Of a stretch of 64,000 bases of DNA, positions 33,073 through 42,960 are shown piece by piece; the first letter of the stretch is position 1; every line of letters begins with the position of its first letter. Under the pieces are notes generated by a model. That model made no database searches. It was not told the origin of the DNA and worked only from the letters and a program-made list of their open reading frames with translations. Location: assembly GCA_965240325.2 (NCBI GenBank), contig OZ251232.1:1488001-1552000 (forward strand), given 5' to 3'. The position numbers were made by a program, and so were the translations under genes. The stretch is from Rebecca billardiae RCC1528. Lineage: Eukaryota > Haptophyta.

Positions 33073-34320
33073 TCAGGGTCCCCTCGCCCGGAGACCGATC
33101 ATGGCCCAATCCAACCATGCTTGCGCTACTCGCGCCACGTCATGATGCCGATGATGCGGCTGACGCTTGATGCCTGGCGATGATGACAGTCCAGCCAGCG
33201 AAGCCCGTGCTCTCTGACAGCTCTCCGACGAAGACTGTTCCGCCTGCGCCTCGCAGAACCAGTGTGCCTGCGCCCCACCTGGGAGGAGCGTCGCCGGCCG
33301 CCAAAACCCCTGCGGGAGCCAGACCTTCGCCTGCCGGCCGGCGATGATCCCAGCCTCAGAGAGCCCGCTGACGCCTGACACGAACACGCGCGCATGCGCA
33401 AAGTCAGCGATGATCTGCAGCACGGAGGAGTTGCGCGGGAGGAGCGTGTAATTCGCCGTGTCCCCATCACCAGCCATACTAGTATGATCGAAGTAACGCG
33501 CAGGATCGCCATCCGAGTGCACATACACGGGGCTGCCAGGGTGCGTCTGCTGGATGCGTCGCAGGACGTGGGGCAGCTCACGAGCGGCTCGGGCGAGCAT
33601 CTTTGGCCGCGTGGTGCGCTCGTCCCACCTGTTTTCCTCAAGCGCGTCTCCCAGTCGCACGTGCGCGACGATGGCGTCTGCCGGGAGCCGGCGCTCAGGA
33701 ATCAGACCGCGCGCGGCGTTCGCAAATGCCTCCATGTTGTGCAGCGCCTTCCGTCTCCGCTCGGGGACGCGCACGTCCAGGAGCGATTCCATTGAGCTCC
33801 ACGCGCTCACCAGTGCCATCGTCACGTTCGCTGGCGGGCAACGATCCCCACTCGCCCGGGCGTGCGAGTGAACCCCCGAGGCAAGGTCGGACACCGGGAC
33901 AATGCTGTTAGCCATGCCGAGATGCGGCAGGCCGCCCAGGCCGTTTTCGAAGCGCCGGACGACCTGACGGACTGCGGCCGCCACCTCGGTGTGTTCGTCT
34001 TTGTCAAGATGGCTTATCTTCCAGGAGCTGGCGTGGGTCTCCATGAACACGTCCGCATCGAACACCATGCCCTCCACGCCATGCAACGCTATCACCGAGA
34101 AGAGATTCGTGAGCTGGCTGCCCACGCCGTCATGAAACAGCTGGATGAGGCGGAGAGGAGGTGCATCCGGGTCACACGCGCCGTACGGGTTGATTCTGAT
34201 TCGGTCGCACCAGCACGCCGGTGGCCGAGCGACGAGGAGCAGGACGAGTGCCATCTGCATGCGGTCCAATACCGTCGTCGCCATGCTGACTCTGAATGCC
34301 GACTGGCCGCCAGGCGCCAT
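33073..34320 (-). CDS. Fucosyltransferase-like type II membrane enzyme
   Basis: A single-exon protein of 415 residues from the ATG at 34320. A hydrophobic segment near residues 24-32 (ALVLLLVA) suggests a signal anchor for the Golgi lumen. The motifs fit GT-B fucosyltransferases of the GT11/GT74 type: an N-terminal GVGSQLTNLF resembling the Gly-x-Gly-x-Gln loop, and HVRLGD at residues 220-225 corresponding to the His-x-Arg-x-Gly-Asp GDP-fucose motif. Near the C terminus VFVSGVSGLSEAGIIAG fits the last conserved block. Two NxS/T sites lie in the second half (NYT, NSS). Acceptor and linkage cannot be told. An ATG at 34284 is an alternative start. The last 60 residues are basic and not family-like. 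Confidence 0.65.
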   Translation of the reverse strand: MAPGGQSAFRVSMATTVLDRMQMALVLLLVARPPACWCDRIRINPYGACDPDAPPLRLIQLFHDGVGSQLTNLFSVIALHGVEGMVFDADVFMETHASSWKISHLDKDEHTEVAAAVRQVVRRFENGLGGLPHLGMANSIVPVSDLASGVHSHARASGDRCPPANVTMALVSAWSSMESLLDVRVPERRRKALHNMEAFANAARGLIPERRLPADAIVAHVRLGDALEENRWDERTTRPKMLARAARELPHVLRRIQQTHPGSPVYVHSDGDPARYFDHTSMAGDGDTANYTLLPRNSSVLQIIADFAHARVFVSGVSGLSEAGIIAGRQAKVWLPQGFWRPATLLPGGAQAHWFCEAQAEQSSSESCQRARASLAGLSSSPGIKRQPHHRHHDVARVAQAWLDWAMIGLRARGP

Positions 34321-34638
34321 CCTGAAGTTAGTGAGCACTGTCACTGAGCACTTGTAACAGTCATTGCTGCTAAGAGTCGTTCACTCGTTGCACCGAAGGA
34401 ATGATGAAAGGGGGGAGGCACACAGCTCACTGGGCAAGGCTCCTAAGGCAGGCTAGATGCCACCCACATCGAAATGTGGGGAGTGACCGAGTGAGTGGGC
34501 TCTCAGTGAGGGACTCCTTCATCATCGGCGTCGTCGTCAGTGTCACTCGGGCTGTTCATGTTGGCGGTTGGCGGCTCCAACGCCCTACGAAGCTGAAGCT
34601 GAAGTTCGCCACCAGGTCCAGGGCATCGGCCACCGCCG

Positions 34639-34647
34639 TCAGCGCGA

Positions 34648-34679
<32 letters not shown>

Positions 34680-34939
34680 GCTGCATCTCGGCGAGCTCGT
34701 CCTTCGCGTCGAGCACGAGCGAGAAGGCGGTAGAGAACTTCTGCTGCTCGACAAGGGGCAGGGAGTCGCTCACGCGCCCGATCTCGGCGTACAGCTCGTC
34801 CAGGATCTTCGCCATCCCGCGGCGCTTCGAGCTCTTGGACGAGGTGCCCGGGCCGTTCGAGCCGCCGCCGCCGCTGTGCGCACCCGCTGCGGGCGTGTTC
34901 TGCGCCTTGGCGGGCGCCTTGGCGGGAGTGCCATGCGCA

Positions 34940-34974
<35 letters not shown>

Positions 34975-36492
34975 CCCGCTCGTCGGCTGGCGCGCAGTGC
35001 GGCCCGTTGATGAGTCGAGGAGGGCGAGCACGTCCGCGTGCTTGCGCTCGAGCGCCTTGTCGCGTGCTGTCTCGCCCGATCCATCCTTCGCGAGCACGCT
35101 CGCCCCGGCCTCCAGCAGCACCCTGGCCACCTGCGCGCACGCGCGGACGTGGGCCGCAGCAGCGGTGAGCGCCGGGGCACGCGCGGTTCAGCGCGGGCGG
35201 CGGGGCCGCGCGGCCGCCGCTCAGCACGCCGCCGCACCTCTGTCGAGCCATTCGCCGAGGCCGAGTGCAGCGGCGTCGAGCCCACCTTGTTCACGCCGTC
35301 CACAGCCGCGCCATGCTCGAGCAGCCAGCGCGCGGTGTGCGCGCTGTCGCGCACAGCTGCCCAGTGCAGCGCGGTGTGACCGAGCGCGTTGCTCTGCTGT
35401 GCGCCTGCAGTGCGCCGTGCACGAGTGCGCGCGCGCAGCGGCGGAGGGTGCGCGGGAGGGCGCGGGTGAGAGCGGGGCGGCGCGCATGCGCCCGGCGTGA
35501 GCCTTGCAGGCTACGCGCGCACCGAGGAGCCCGACGTCGGCGGCGAGCAGCGCGTCGAGCGTGGCTGTGTCCCCCACCTTGGCGGCCTCCAACCACCGCA
35601 CAGAGGGAGGCGCGTCCGCGGGCACGCGCGGGCCGGGCGAGGCGGAGGAGGAGCTGCCGCCACCCGGGCTGACCGCGCCGTCGCGCGGCTGCCCCGTGCC
35701 CGCACCGCCGCCGGCGGCGGCGAGCTTCGCCTCCGCCGCCTTGGCCCGCTTCGTCGCCTTCTTTCTCCTGTTGCGCGCGGCGTTGGCGCCTCGAGCGCCG
35801 CCGGCACCGCCGCCGCCGCCGCCGCCGCCCCTGCGCATGCCGCGCAGTCCGCCACCAAAGGCGCCGGCGCCGCCCATGAGCTCCATCATCGCGATCATCT
35901 CGGCCATCTCGTCGTCGTCCTCGTCAAAGTCGAGCTCGTCGAGATCGAACCCAGCCCCGCCCTCCATCATCATCGCCATCAGCATGGCTTCCGCGCCGCC
36001 ACCCGCGCCGCGGCCGAGGCCGCCCACCTCGGCGAAGGGCACGCGCGTGCCGTCCGGCATGAGCACCTTGCCGTCCGCGTCGCCCTGCCCGAGGCTCGCC
36101 TTGAGGTACGACTGGAACGAGCGCTGCATCTCTTCGCGCTCGTCGTCGTCGGCCACGTCCAGCCCCTCCATCGCCATCAGCTCGGCAAAGATGTCGCCGA
36201 AGGAGCCGCCGGGGCCGAACATGGCGTCCATGAACTCGTCGATGTCGAAGCCGTCCATGTCCGCCTCGCCGTACTGGTCGTAGCTGCTCCGCTTCGTGCT
36301 GTCGCTCAGCACGGCGTACGCGGCCGAGATCTGCTGGAACTTGGCCGTCGCCTCGGGGTCGGACGCGTTCTTGTCGGGATGGAAGAGCAGCGCGAGCTTG
36401 CGGAAGGCTCGCTTGATGTCATCGTCGCTCGCGCCGCGCTCGACGCCCAGCCTGGCGTACAGGTCGGCGGCGTGCGGGTCGGCAGGCGGCAT
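34639..36492 (-). CDS. DnaJ-ankyrin repeat protein
   Basis: Three exons (36492-35515, 35393-35238, 35130-34639; introns of 121 and 107 bp, all phase 0) give 541 residues. Residues 10-75 are a J domain ([20 protein letters not shown]) with the HPD motif in LLFHPDKN, so it should stimulate an Hsp70 ATPase. An acidic, Met-rich region and a Gly/Arg-rich segment follow. Residues about 290-420 hold three to four ankyrin repeats that only become continuous after splicing ([39 protein letters not shown]). After a Gly run, the last 70 residues form a helix ([40 protein letters not shown]). The start was moved to ATG 36492 because the upstream frame lacks an ATG. Confidence 0.8.
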
Positions 36493-36720
36493 CCCCAAGG
36501 CAGCTCGCGCGCACACTCGCGCTTCGCCCGCTGCGGGCACCCGGCCAACTGCTCGTTGGCTCAGCGCTTTTCAGCTTGGCGCGCGCGCGCTCACGCCCCG
36601 GTGAAAAGGCGCCGAGCAGCTTCGCTTTCAGCTTTGCCTTGAATTGCGACCGCCCGGATGCGCGTCACCGGCCGGGGTCCGGTCGACCCCGCGTCCCGGA
36701 GGCGGACCCACGGCCTCAGC

Positions 36721-37377
36721 ATGCCCGCCGCCGCCCCTCGACGCGTGCTGATCATCAGCGTGTTATTGTACAGAGTGCTGCCTCTGGCAGCAGCGACCGT
36801 CCTCCGTGCCCACGGCGCTCGGTCCAGCGTATACAGATGGCCGGACCGGGGGCTCCACGCCATGCGCCCGCCACCTGTCGTCATGCTCACGTTGGCTGAT
36901 GTGGACGAGGGAGATCTCGTCGAGTACACGCTGTCAGAGGCAGAGCGCGCGAGCGTTGATGACGGCAAGCGCCTGGGACTTGGCGCGGTGCACGATGGGC
37001 GCGTTCTACCACTGTGCAAGTGGTCGGCCGAGTCCGATGAATTTCTCTTCGACGAGGACGCCGAGCCGCTCGAGCTCGATGCCGCGACGCGCGTGTTGGA
37101 CATGTCAATGGTCTGGCTCAGCATGAGGCTGGTGGGCGGCGGCATGGGCCCCGGTAACCCGCACGGCGAGGTGTGGGCACGAACGCGCGCGCGCGCGCGT
37201 CGGCATCCAGCCGATGACGCGCATCTCGCGCGAGATCCGCGCAGTGTTGCCCGGCTCTGATTTGTGCGCCGCACGCCCGCGCCGCAGGAGAGTGAGGATT
37301 GCTGGACGCTGGAGGATGGCGCCCTCAGTCCTGACACCCGTGTCGTTGTCCGGCCCGAGCGGGAGGTGTGGTGGTGA
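36721..37377 (+). CDS. Small secreted or anchored protein, 190 residues
   Basis: Exons 36721-37170, 37211-37243 and 37288-37377 join in phase 0. The two introns are unusually short (40 and 44 bp), but without them the frame turns into Arg-rich shadow sequence. After splicing the C terminus is a normal acidic segment (ESEDCWTLEDGALSPDTRVV). Residues 1-30 form a signal peptide or anchor (VLIISVLLYRVLPLAAATVL). The mature part is acidic (LADVDEGDLVEYTLSEAERA; DEFLFDEDAEPLELD). The family is not recognised. It starts 228 bp from the divergent DnaJ gene. Confidence 0.5.
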
Positions 37378-37862
37378 CTCTGCTCAGAGCGAGTGCGCTC
37401 CTCGCTGACGGAGGCTGCCTGGATCCGAGAGATGCCTGCGGCTGACAGTGAGACTTTACGATGTTTCTGAATTCCACACCGACGGTCCCGTGCCGCCCCG
37501 GCCGGGCACGTTCGTCGCGGCGGGTGATGCCAGCGGAATCGTCAGCCGCCGGACCGCGCGCGCGTGATGATCCTCGACCTCGTCCAGGCGGAACGAATGC
37601 GGATACCATCCGAGAGAAGTCAGAATCGGATCAGACTCAGGCACGCCGAGTCGGCGTTGCCGCCCTCGCCAGGCAGATGACTACAGTCTACACGGAAACT
37701 AGTACAGTAATTAACAGTTTAAGAGTCGTGCCTAAGTTAGTCCGATTCTTGAGTCATGAGTGATATTTATCGCAACGGCAGCTATGCCTATGCAGCATGC
37801 ACTGTGTCTGGGCGGCTGGGCCACGCACACAGACACAGTACGTACTTAACTCGACGACAGGC

Positions 37863-37935
37863 TAATGACCGCGTTCCGCGGTCCTTTTCTGCATATAGAA
37901 TCAACGCAGTTGGGGGCCCGCGGTGGCCGTGCAAT
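37863..37935. repeat. Diverged solo copy of the 78-bp element end
   Basis: TAATGACCGCGTTCCGCGGT, then CCTTTTC and GGGGCCCGCGGTGGC-like sequence, match the ends of the 28719-32257 element with substitutions and small gaps. I found no partner end nearby. The surrounding stretch 37378-38880 has no gene I can support. Confidence 0.6.
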
Positions 37936-38127
37936 CGCGGCTCTCCGCCGTAGTGGCAGTTCGCCAGTTGAAGTCGGTTCTGAGATGCCACTGAAGCTAT
38001 TAGTCCGACCGTCCGCCGTCGCCCTGCCTGCGCGACCGCGAGACTCATTCACACTTCACACAATCACAGCAGCAGACCTGAGACCGCACCCGGCACCGGG
38101 ATCGTCAAATCGGACGTCCGTCTGACA

Positions 38128-38280
38128 ACTAGCTGCCAAAATAATGTCCAACTGGCTGATCAGCTCGGATCCGACCCGTCCGCGATCGTGCCATCGGCAT
38201 CGGAATTACTACTAGTAGCTGCCAAACTGTGTCCAACTCTGGCTGATCAGCTCGGATCCGACCCGTCCGCGATCGTGCCG
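38128..38280. repeat. Two tandem copies of an approximately 75-bp unit
   Basis: Both copies run from TAGCTGCCAAA through GGCTGATCAGCTCGGATCCG to CCGCGATCGTGCC. They are separated by about 20 bp of unrelated sequence. Non-coding. Confidence 0.7.
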
Positions 38281-39243
38281 AGTGAGTCGTGCCGCGGAGC
38301 TCGGAGTACTGAAGGAGTCGGGTGTGACAGCAGGGTGCTTTAGCGCTGCGGCCCGTGCCAGCCAACGACCAGACGTACTCTGGCCACTTGACCCGTTGCA
38401 CGGGTGAGTGACCGTACGCCCTGCCTAGTGCCTACCGCGCGCGCCGCACGACCGGCGACTCGGGGTGATGGAGAGCGGATGGCGACAGCAGCAGCAGTCC
38501 TCATGAAGACGATGAAACTGGCGGCACGGGTGCACGAGGTGGCAGGCGAAAGCGCGCCGACGAGACCGCATTTGACACACCTGAGCCGCACGCGCGTGCC
38601 GTCGCCGAGCGGCGAGCGCTGCAAACGCGCAACCGTACCGCGCGCGCCACGACGGCGCGGCACTAGCTGATGCAGGCCGTACTGCCGGCACTGCTTCTGC
38701 GATCATGCGCCACGGTCGCAGCTGACTGCGTGAGCAGCAAGCGGGAGGCGGGTCCGGAGGCACGTGCAGGCGCCGTCCCGCATATCCGCCATCGCCCATC
38801 GTGCCGGGGCACGTCACCTCCGACGATCCGGATGTGGCCCAGTCCGGACGTCACGCGATCCGGGAAGACGAGTACGATTCGCTCGTAACGAACCGTTACA
38901 CTAAAGTCACGGCCAGGCTCACGTCCCGTCCATCGATTAGATATGGAATCAGCTGGGCGCGCTCTTTTTCGGCCTAATAGACCTCTCTATGCGATCTCAA
39001 AAACTCGAAACTCGGTCTCCGCCAGCCCTAAAAATCGCCCCCCGTCCCTTTTTTCCGCCGCCCCCCGTCCCTTTTTTCTTGATCAAAGATCTTTTTGAAA
39101 CGTGGTTCGGGCCCGCTGGTGCGGGCTCCACGCTGCGCGCTCCGCCCTGCACCGCGGGCCATAACGTAGTAGTATCACTGTGATCTCGCCTGACTGAGCT
39201 GTGTGCGCCTCTGATTCTTAGTAGGTGCATCATCTAATCTCCC

Positions 39244-39909
39244 GTAACGGTCGAGCACCCCTCCAGCCCTCGCTGTGCGAGGGGTGCGACGGAAAGCAAA
39301 GAACAGTGGGACACTGGGGACTTTGGTCCCGCGCCCCTCTCGCGGGCTCTGGTGCGCGAACGCTTGGTCACTACTGGCCGCCGAGCCGCAGATTGTCGCT
39401 CCGTGCACCAACAAAGGCATCCCCAGCCGCATGTTGCCGCTCGACACCTCGTCTCGCCTCGCGCGGAGCCAACTTGTGGTGTGCGGGAGCCACCCGAAGC
39501 ACAGGCTGTGCTGCACGCTGCGCGTCGCGAGTCGTGAGTGCATCGGAGCACACGGCGGTGCATGACGTGCCATGAGACCGGCATGAGTATGTACTCAACG
39601 GATTGCGCGTGCGATGGCGTCGCGATGCACTGTTGACCCGCCACGCGCGTCGCTACACGGCCCAGTGTGCTTCGGGTGGCTCCCGCACACCACAAGTTGG
39701 CTCCGCGCGAGGCGAGACGCGGTGTCGAGTGGCAACATGCGGCTGGGGATGCCTTTGTTGGTGCACGGAGCGCCAATCTGCGGCTCGGCGGCCAGTAGTG
39801 ACCAAGCGTTCGCGCGCCAGAGCCCGCGAGAGGGGCGCGGGGCCAGATTGACCAGGGTGCCACTGTCCTTTCTTCGGAGCGGTGCCTGGAGCGACCCGCC
39901 GGCCGTTAC
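39244..39909. mobile_element. Foldback element, arms of about 260 bp
   Basis: 39328-39503 and 39666-39841 are nearly identical inverted arms (176 bp each; only a few mismatches). Weaker inverted similarity continues outward to GTAACGG at about 39244 and CCGTTAC ending about 39909. The 162-bp centre is unrelated. No protein is encoded: frames seen in the two arms mirror each other and are shadows. It is foldback or MITE-like by structure. It lies 109 bp upstream of the gene at 40018. Confidence 0.65.
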
Positions 39910-40017
39910 AGGGCCGCTGAGAAGGCGGTGATGTATTCTTAGATAGTAAACTGTGGTCTGTAACAGTTTCGTTTCGTAATCCGTTTTGTTTGCAGCGGAC
40001 CTCGCTTGTGAGTTGTG

Positions 40018-41676
40018 ATGCGCGCCCTCGTCGTGCTCCTCGGCGAGAGCGACGCTGCCCGATCGTTCGTGCCTCGGCTGCGTGAGGTGTTCGCCGGCAT
40101 CGAGCAGCATGTCGGTCATGCGCGCCTCGACGTGCGCTCCGGCTCGCAGCTTGAGGACCTGCTGCCCGACACGCGCATGCCGATTGGCCGCGAGGAGCGC
40201 GCGCAGTGCGAGCGCATCAAGGCGTTCGATCTCCTCGATGTCGTGATCGTGTACGCGACGCCCGACGCGCTCCCGTGGCACTCGCACGCCCAGCAGGCCG
40301 TGTGGCTCGTGCGCAACTGCCTGCTCACGCGCAAGTGCGTGCTCGCCGTCGGCGGTGGCCTGCAGCTGATCTCCTTTGTGCTCGCGACCGGCGCCGAGCT
40401 GTCCGAGCGCGTGCGCGTGCTCCCCGGGCACGCGCCGCCATGGGAGCCGCCAACGGCGTCAGTCGTTGGTCGTGCCAGCGCCGATCTCTCCGCGCTCTGG
40501 CTTGAGCGCGCGACCGGCACACTCTGGCGGCACGTGGGGCGCGCGGCGCATGCGCACGGTGGTTGGGAGGTCGCAGGGGATGCGGGCTCGCACATGGACT
40601 CGGGCCACCCGGACGCGCCGCACCGGCACGTGAACGAGCGCGCGCGCGACGCCGAGAGCGCCGCGTTCGCGCGCACGCCCGGCACGCGCCGTCTGCGCGC
40701 GCGCGTGCACACCAGCGCGCGCGCTCACGCGTACTTTGCCGATCAGCCGGCTGAAGTCGTGCTCAGCTCCCGCACTCGGTGGCACTGCCACCTGCAGCCG
40801 CCGTTCGACGCGGGGCCGCTTGGCGTGGCGCGCGTGCTGCTGCACCACCCGCACGGCGTGCAGGCGCTCGAGGTGGGCAACACGCTCGCGCTGCAGGCCG
40901 AGCTGGAGCGCGGCGAGGACGACGGCGGCGGCGCGGTGCGGCTGTGCCGCCGATTCCTCGTGGCGAGGCACGCCCTGATTCAGGCGCGCGTGGACGGCCG
41001 CGCCGGGCTGCATGCGGACGAGGCGCGCGGGGCGCCGCTGCAGCTGGCGTTCATCGTCGCGCAGTGGCACGTCGAGCACGTCCCGTCCGCAGCGCTCGAC
41101 GCCGTCGCCGCCCTCGCGCCCCACGTGGGCCCCTACTTCGGCATGCGCAGCCACACACACGCAGGCGGCGGCGGCGGCGCGGACGAGGCGGCCGCGGAGG
41201 GTGCGGCGTGGGCTTGGGAGGCGACGGGCGAGGCCGCGTGGGGAGGAGCGCCCGACGGGCCGCCTGGCGAGGAACGCCGCTCGAGGGGTGGCCCGCGGCC
41301 TCAGTCTGCACGGCGCGCACCGCGCACCGCGGGCGCGCTGCGCGCGCCGGCGCGACCGCTGAGCGCGCACGGCGGAGTGACGGCTAGACAGTCGCAGCGG
41401 CCAGCGGCGTTGCACGGTGCGCTGCCCGCCGATGGGAGCGGCCCTGAGCTGTTCGCGCCGTGCGAGCGTGTGATGCGCCTCGCGCCACACGGCCGAGGCG
41501 TGCCCTACAACAGCTGGGCGCGGCGGCAGGAGGAGATCAAGAGGCTCGACGCGGCAGGTGGCCCGGCGACGCTCGCAGCAGCGTCGGGCCCGTTTGCCAG
41601 TGCGGAGGACGTGCGCCGCCTCGCGGAGAAGGCCGCACGCGCTACATCCATCCACGATCGCCCCTTCCGGCTGTGA
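40018..41676 (+). CDS. Class I glutamine-amidotransferase-like protein without the catalytic Cys
   Basis: A single-exon protein of 552 residues. Residues 1-150 have a flavodoxin-like amidotransferase layout: an N-terminal strand (MRALVVLLGESDAARSF), a middle strand ending VVIVYATPDALPWHSHA, and a nucleophile-elbow-like segment KCVLAVGGGLQLISF. In active class I amidotransferases that elbow is Gly-x-Cys-x-Gly; here the Cys position is Gly, so glutamine hydrolysis is unlikely. The middle is poorly conserved. The C-terminal 70 residues (NSWARRQEEIKRLDAAG) resemble the tails of flagella-associated proteins, a loose impression only. It is flanked closely by two foldback elements, at 39244-39909 and 41753-42828. 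The true start is the ATG at 40018. Confidence 0.5.
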   Translation: MRALVVLLGESDAARSFVPRLREVFAGIEQHVGHARLDVRSGSQLEDLLPDTRMPIGREERAQCERIKAFDLLDVVIVYATPDALPWHSHAQQAVWLVRNCLLTRKCVLAVGGGLQLISFVLATGAELSERVRVLPGHAPPWEPPTASVVGRASADLSALWLERATGTLWRHVGRAAHAHGGWEVAGDAGSHMDSGHPDAPHRHVNERARDAESAAFARTPGTRRLRARVHTSARAHAYFADQPAEVVLSSRTRWHCHLQPPFDAGPLGVARVLLHHPHGVQALEVGNTLALQAELERGEDDGGGAVRLCRRFLVARHALIQARVDGRAGLHADEARGAPLQLAFIVAQWHVEHVPSAALDAVAALAPHVGPYFGMRSHTHAGGGGGADEAAAEGAAWAWEATGEAAWGGAPDGPPGEERRSRGGPRPQSARRAPRTAGALRAPARPLSAHGGVTARQSQRPAALHGALPADGSGPELFAPCERVMRLAPHGRGVPYNSWARRQEEIKRLDAAGGPATLAAASGPFASAEDVRRLAEKAARATSIHDRPFRL

Positions 41677-41752
41677 TGATGATCAAGCTGAAACAGTACT
41701 TTGTCCCTGGGACAAACTTGAAACTTGTATCTGATGAACCAGGCAAGGGCCT

Positions 41753-42828
41753 GAGGCCACTTCACCGAAATCCAGGTTGGGGAGGATCTCCGCTGCACTG
41801 GTGGGGAGGATGTCATCCTCCCCGCTCGCCACGGCTGGGGAGGATGTCCGCCGCGCTGTCCGGTCTTTCGCCGCTGACAAAACTTTCGAAAACGAAAGTC
41901 GCGCCATGGCGGACCCGGTGTTCCCGCCCGGCGGCGAAAGGGGCGCGGGGCCGGTGGCTCGCGATCCGAAGGGCAGTAGCTCGCGACCTCGCTTGGGCGG
42001 TGGCAGCGGCGCTGTGGCACGGCGTGTACCATCCGCGCGGCTGTGCGCGATCGCGCGGTCCCGTTCGTCGCCACGCCGCGCGCGACCGTTCACGCCACAG
42101 TCTGTCCGCACTGGCATGCACCCGTTGCAAGCGCATGACGGCGGAGAGCTCAGAGAGCCCGTCACGCGCGTGACGACCGTGTGGGATGGGTTGTGCCGAT
42201 ATGAAGGCTGCCCTTCGTAGGCTTTCTGATGAGCCCATCCAACGTTCAGACCATTCCTAACTGCTGAACGATGAGTCATCGCCTGCCACACGGCCATGGA
42301 GTTGTGGACAGTACAGCAGCCGTCCATGATCCTCATGCCCGCCTCATGGGCCGGCGCGTGCCTCCCTGAACATGAAGACAAGCTGTACAACCCATCCCAC
42401 ACGGTCGTCACGCGCGTGACGGGCTCTCTGAGCTCTCCGCCGTCATGCGCTTGCAACGGGTGCATGCCAGTGCGGACAGACTGTGGCGTGAACGGTCGCG
42501 CGCGGCGTGGCGACGAACGGGACCGCGCGATCGCGCACAGCCGCGCGGATGGTACACGCCGTGCCACAGCGCCGCTGCCACCGCCCAAGCGAGGTCGCGA
42601 GCTACTGCCCTTCGGATCGCGAGCCACCGGCCCCGCGCCCCTTTCGCCGCCGGGCGGGAACACCGGGTCCGCCATGGCGCGACTTTCGTTTTCGAAAGTT
42701 TTGTCAGCGGCGAAAGACCGGACAGCGCGGCGGACATCCTCCCCAGCCGTGGCGAGCGGGGAGGATGACATCCTCCCCACCAGTGCAGCGGAGATCCTCC
42801 CCAACCTGGATTTCGGTGAAGTGGCCTC
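41753..42828. mobile_element. Foldback element with identical 442-bp arms
   Basis: 41753-42194 and 42387-42828 are inverted copies of equal length. The protein frames read from the two arms are identical over their whole length, so the arms are identical or nearly so. The spacer is 192 bp. The arms carry several GGGGAGGATG/CATCCTCCCC motifs near their outer ends and a CTTTCGTTTTCGAAAG palindrome. No gene is encoded: the long frames are shadows of the GC-rich sequence. Arm identity implies recent formation or ongoing gene conversion. It lies between the stop of the gene at 41676 and the start of the bestrophin at 42961. Confidence 0.8.
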
Positions 42829-42960
42829 GGCCTTGAACCTCGAATATGGGACGCCGGCGCCGAATAATTCGACTCGCCCAGCTGATGAAAGAAACGACGG
42901 GCGCGCGGGGGCGCAAGCGTCGCTTCGACCGCGCGCCGCCGCCGTCGTCGACAACCAGCC

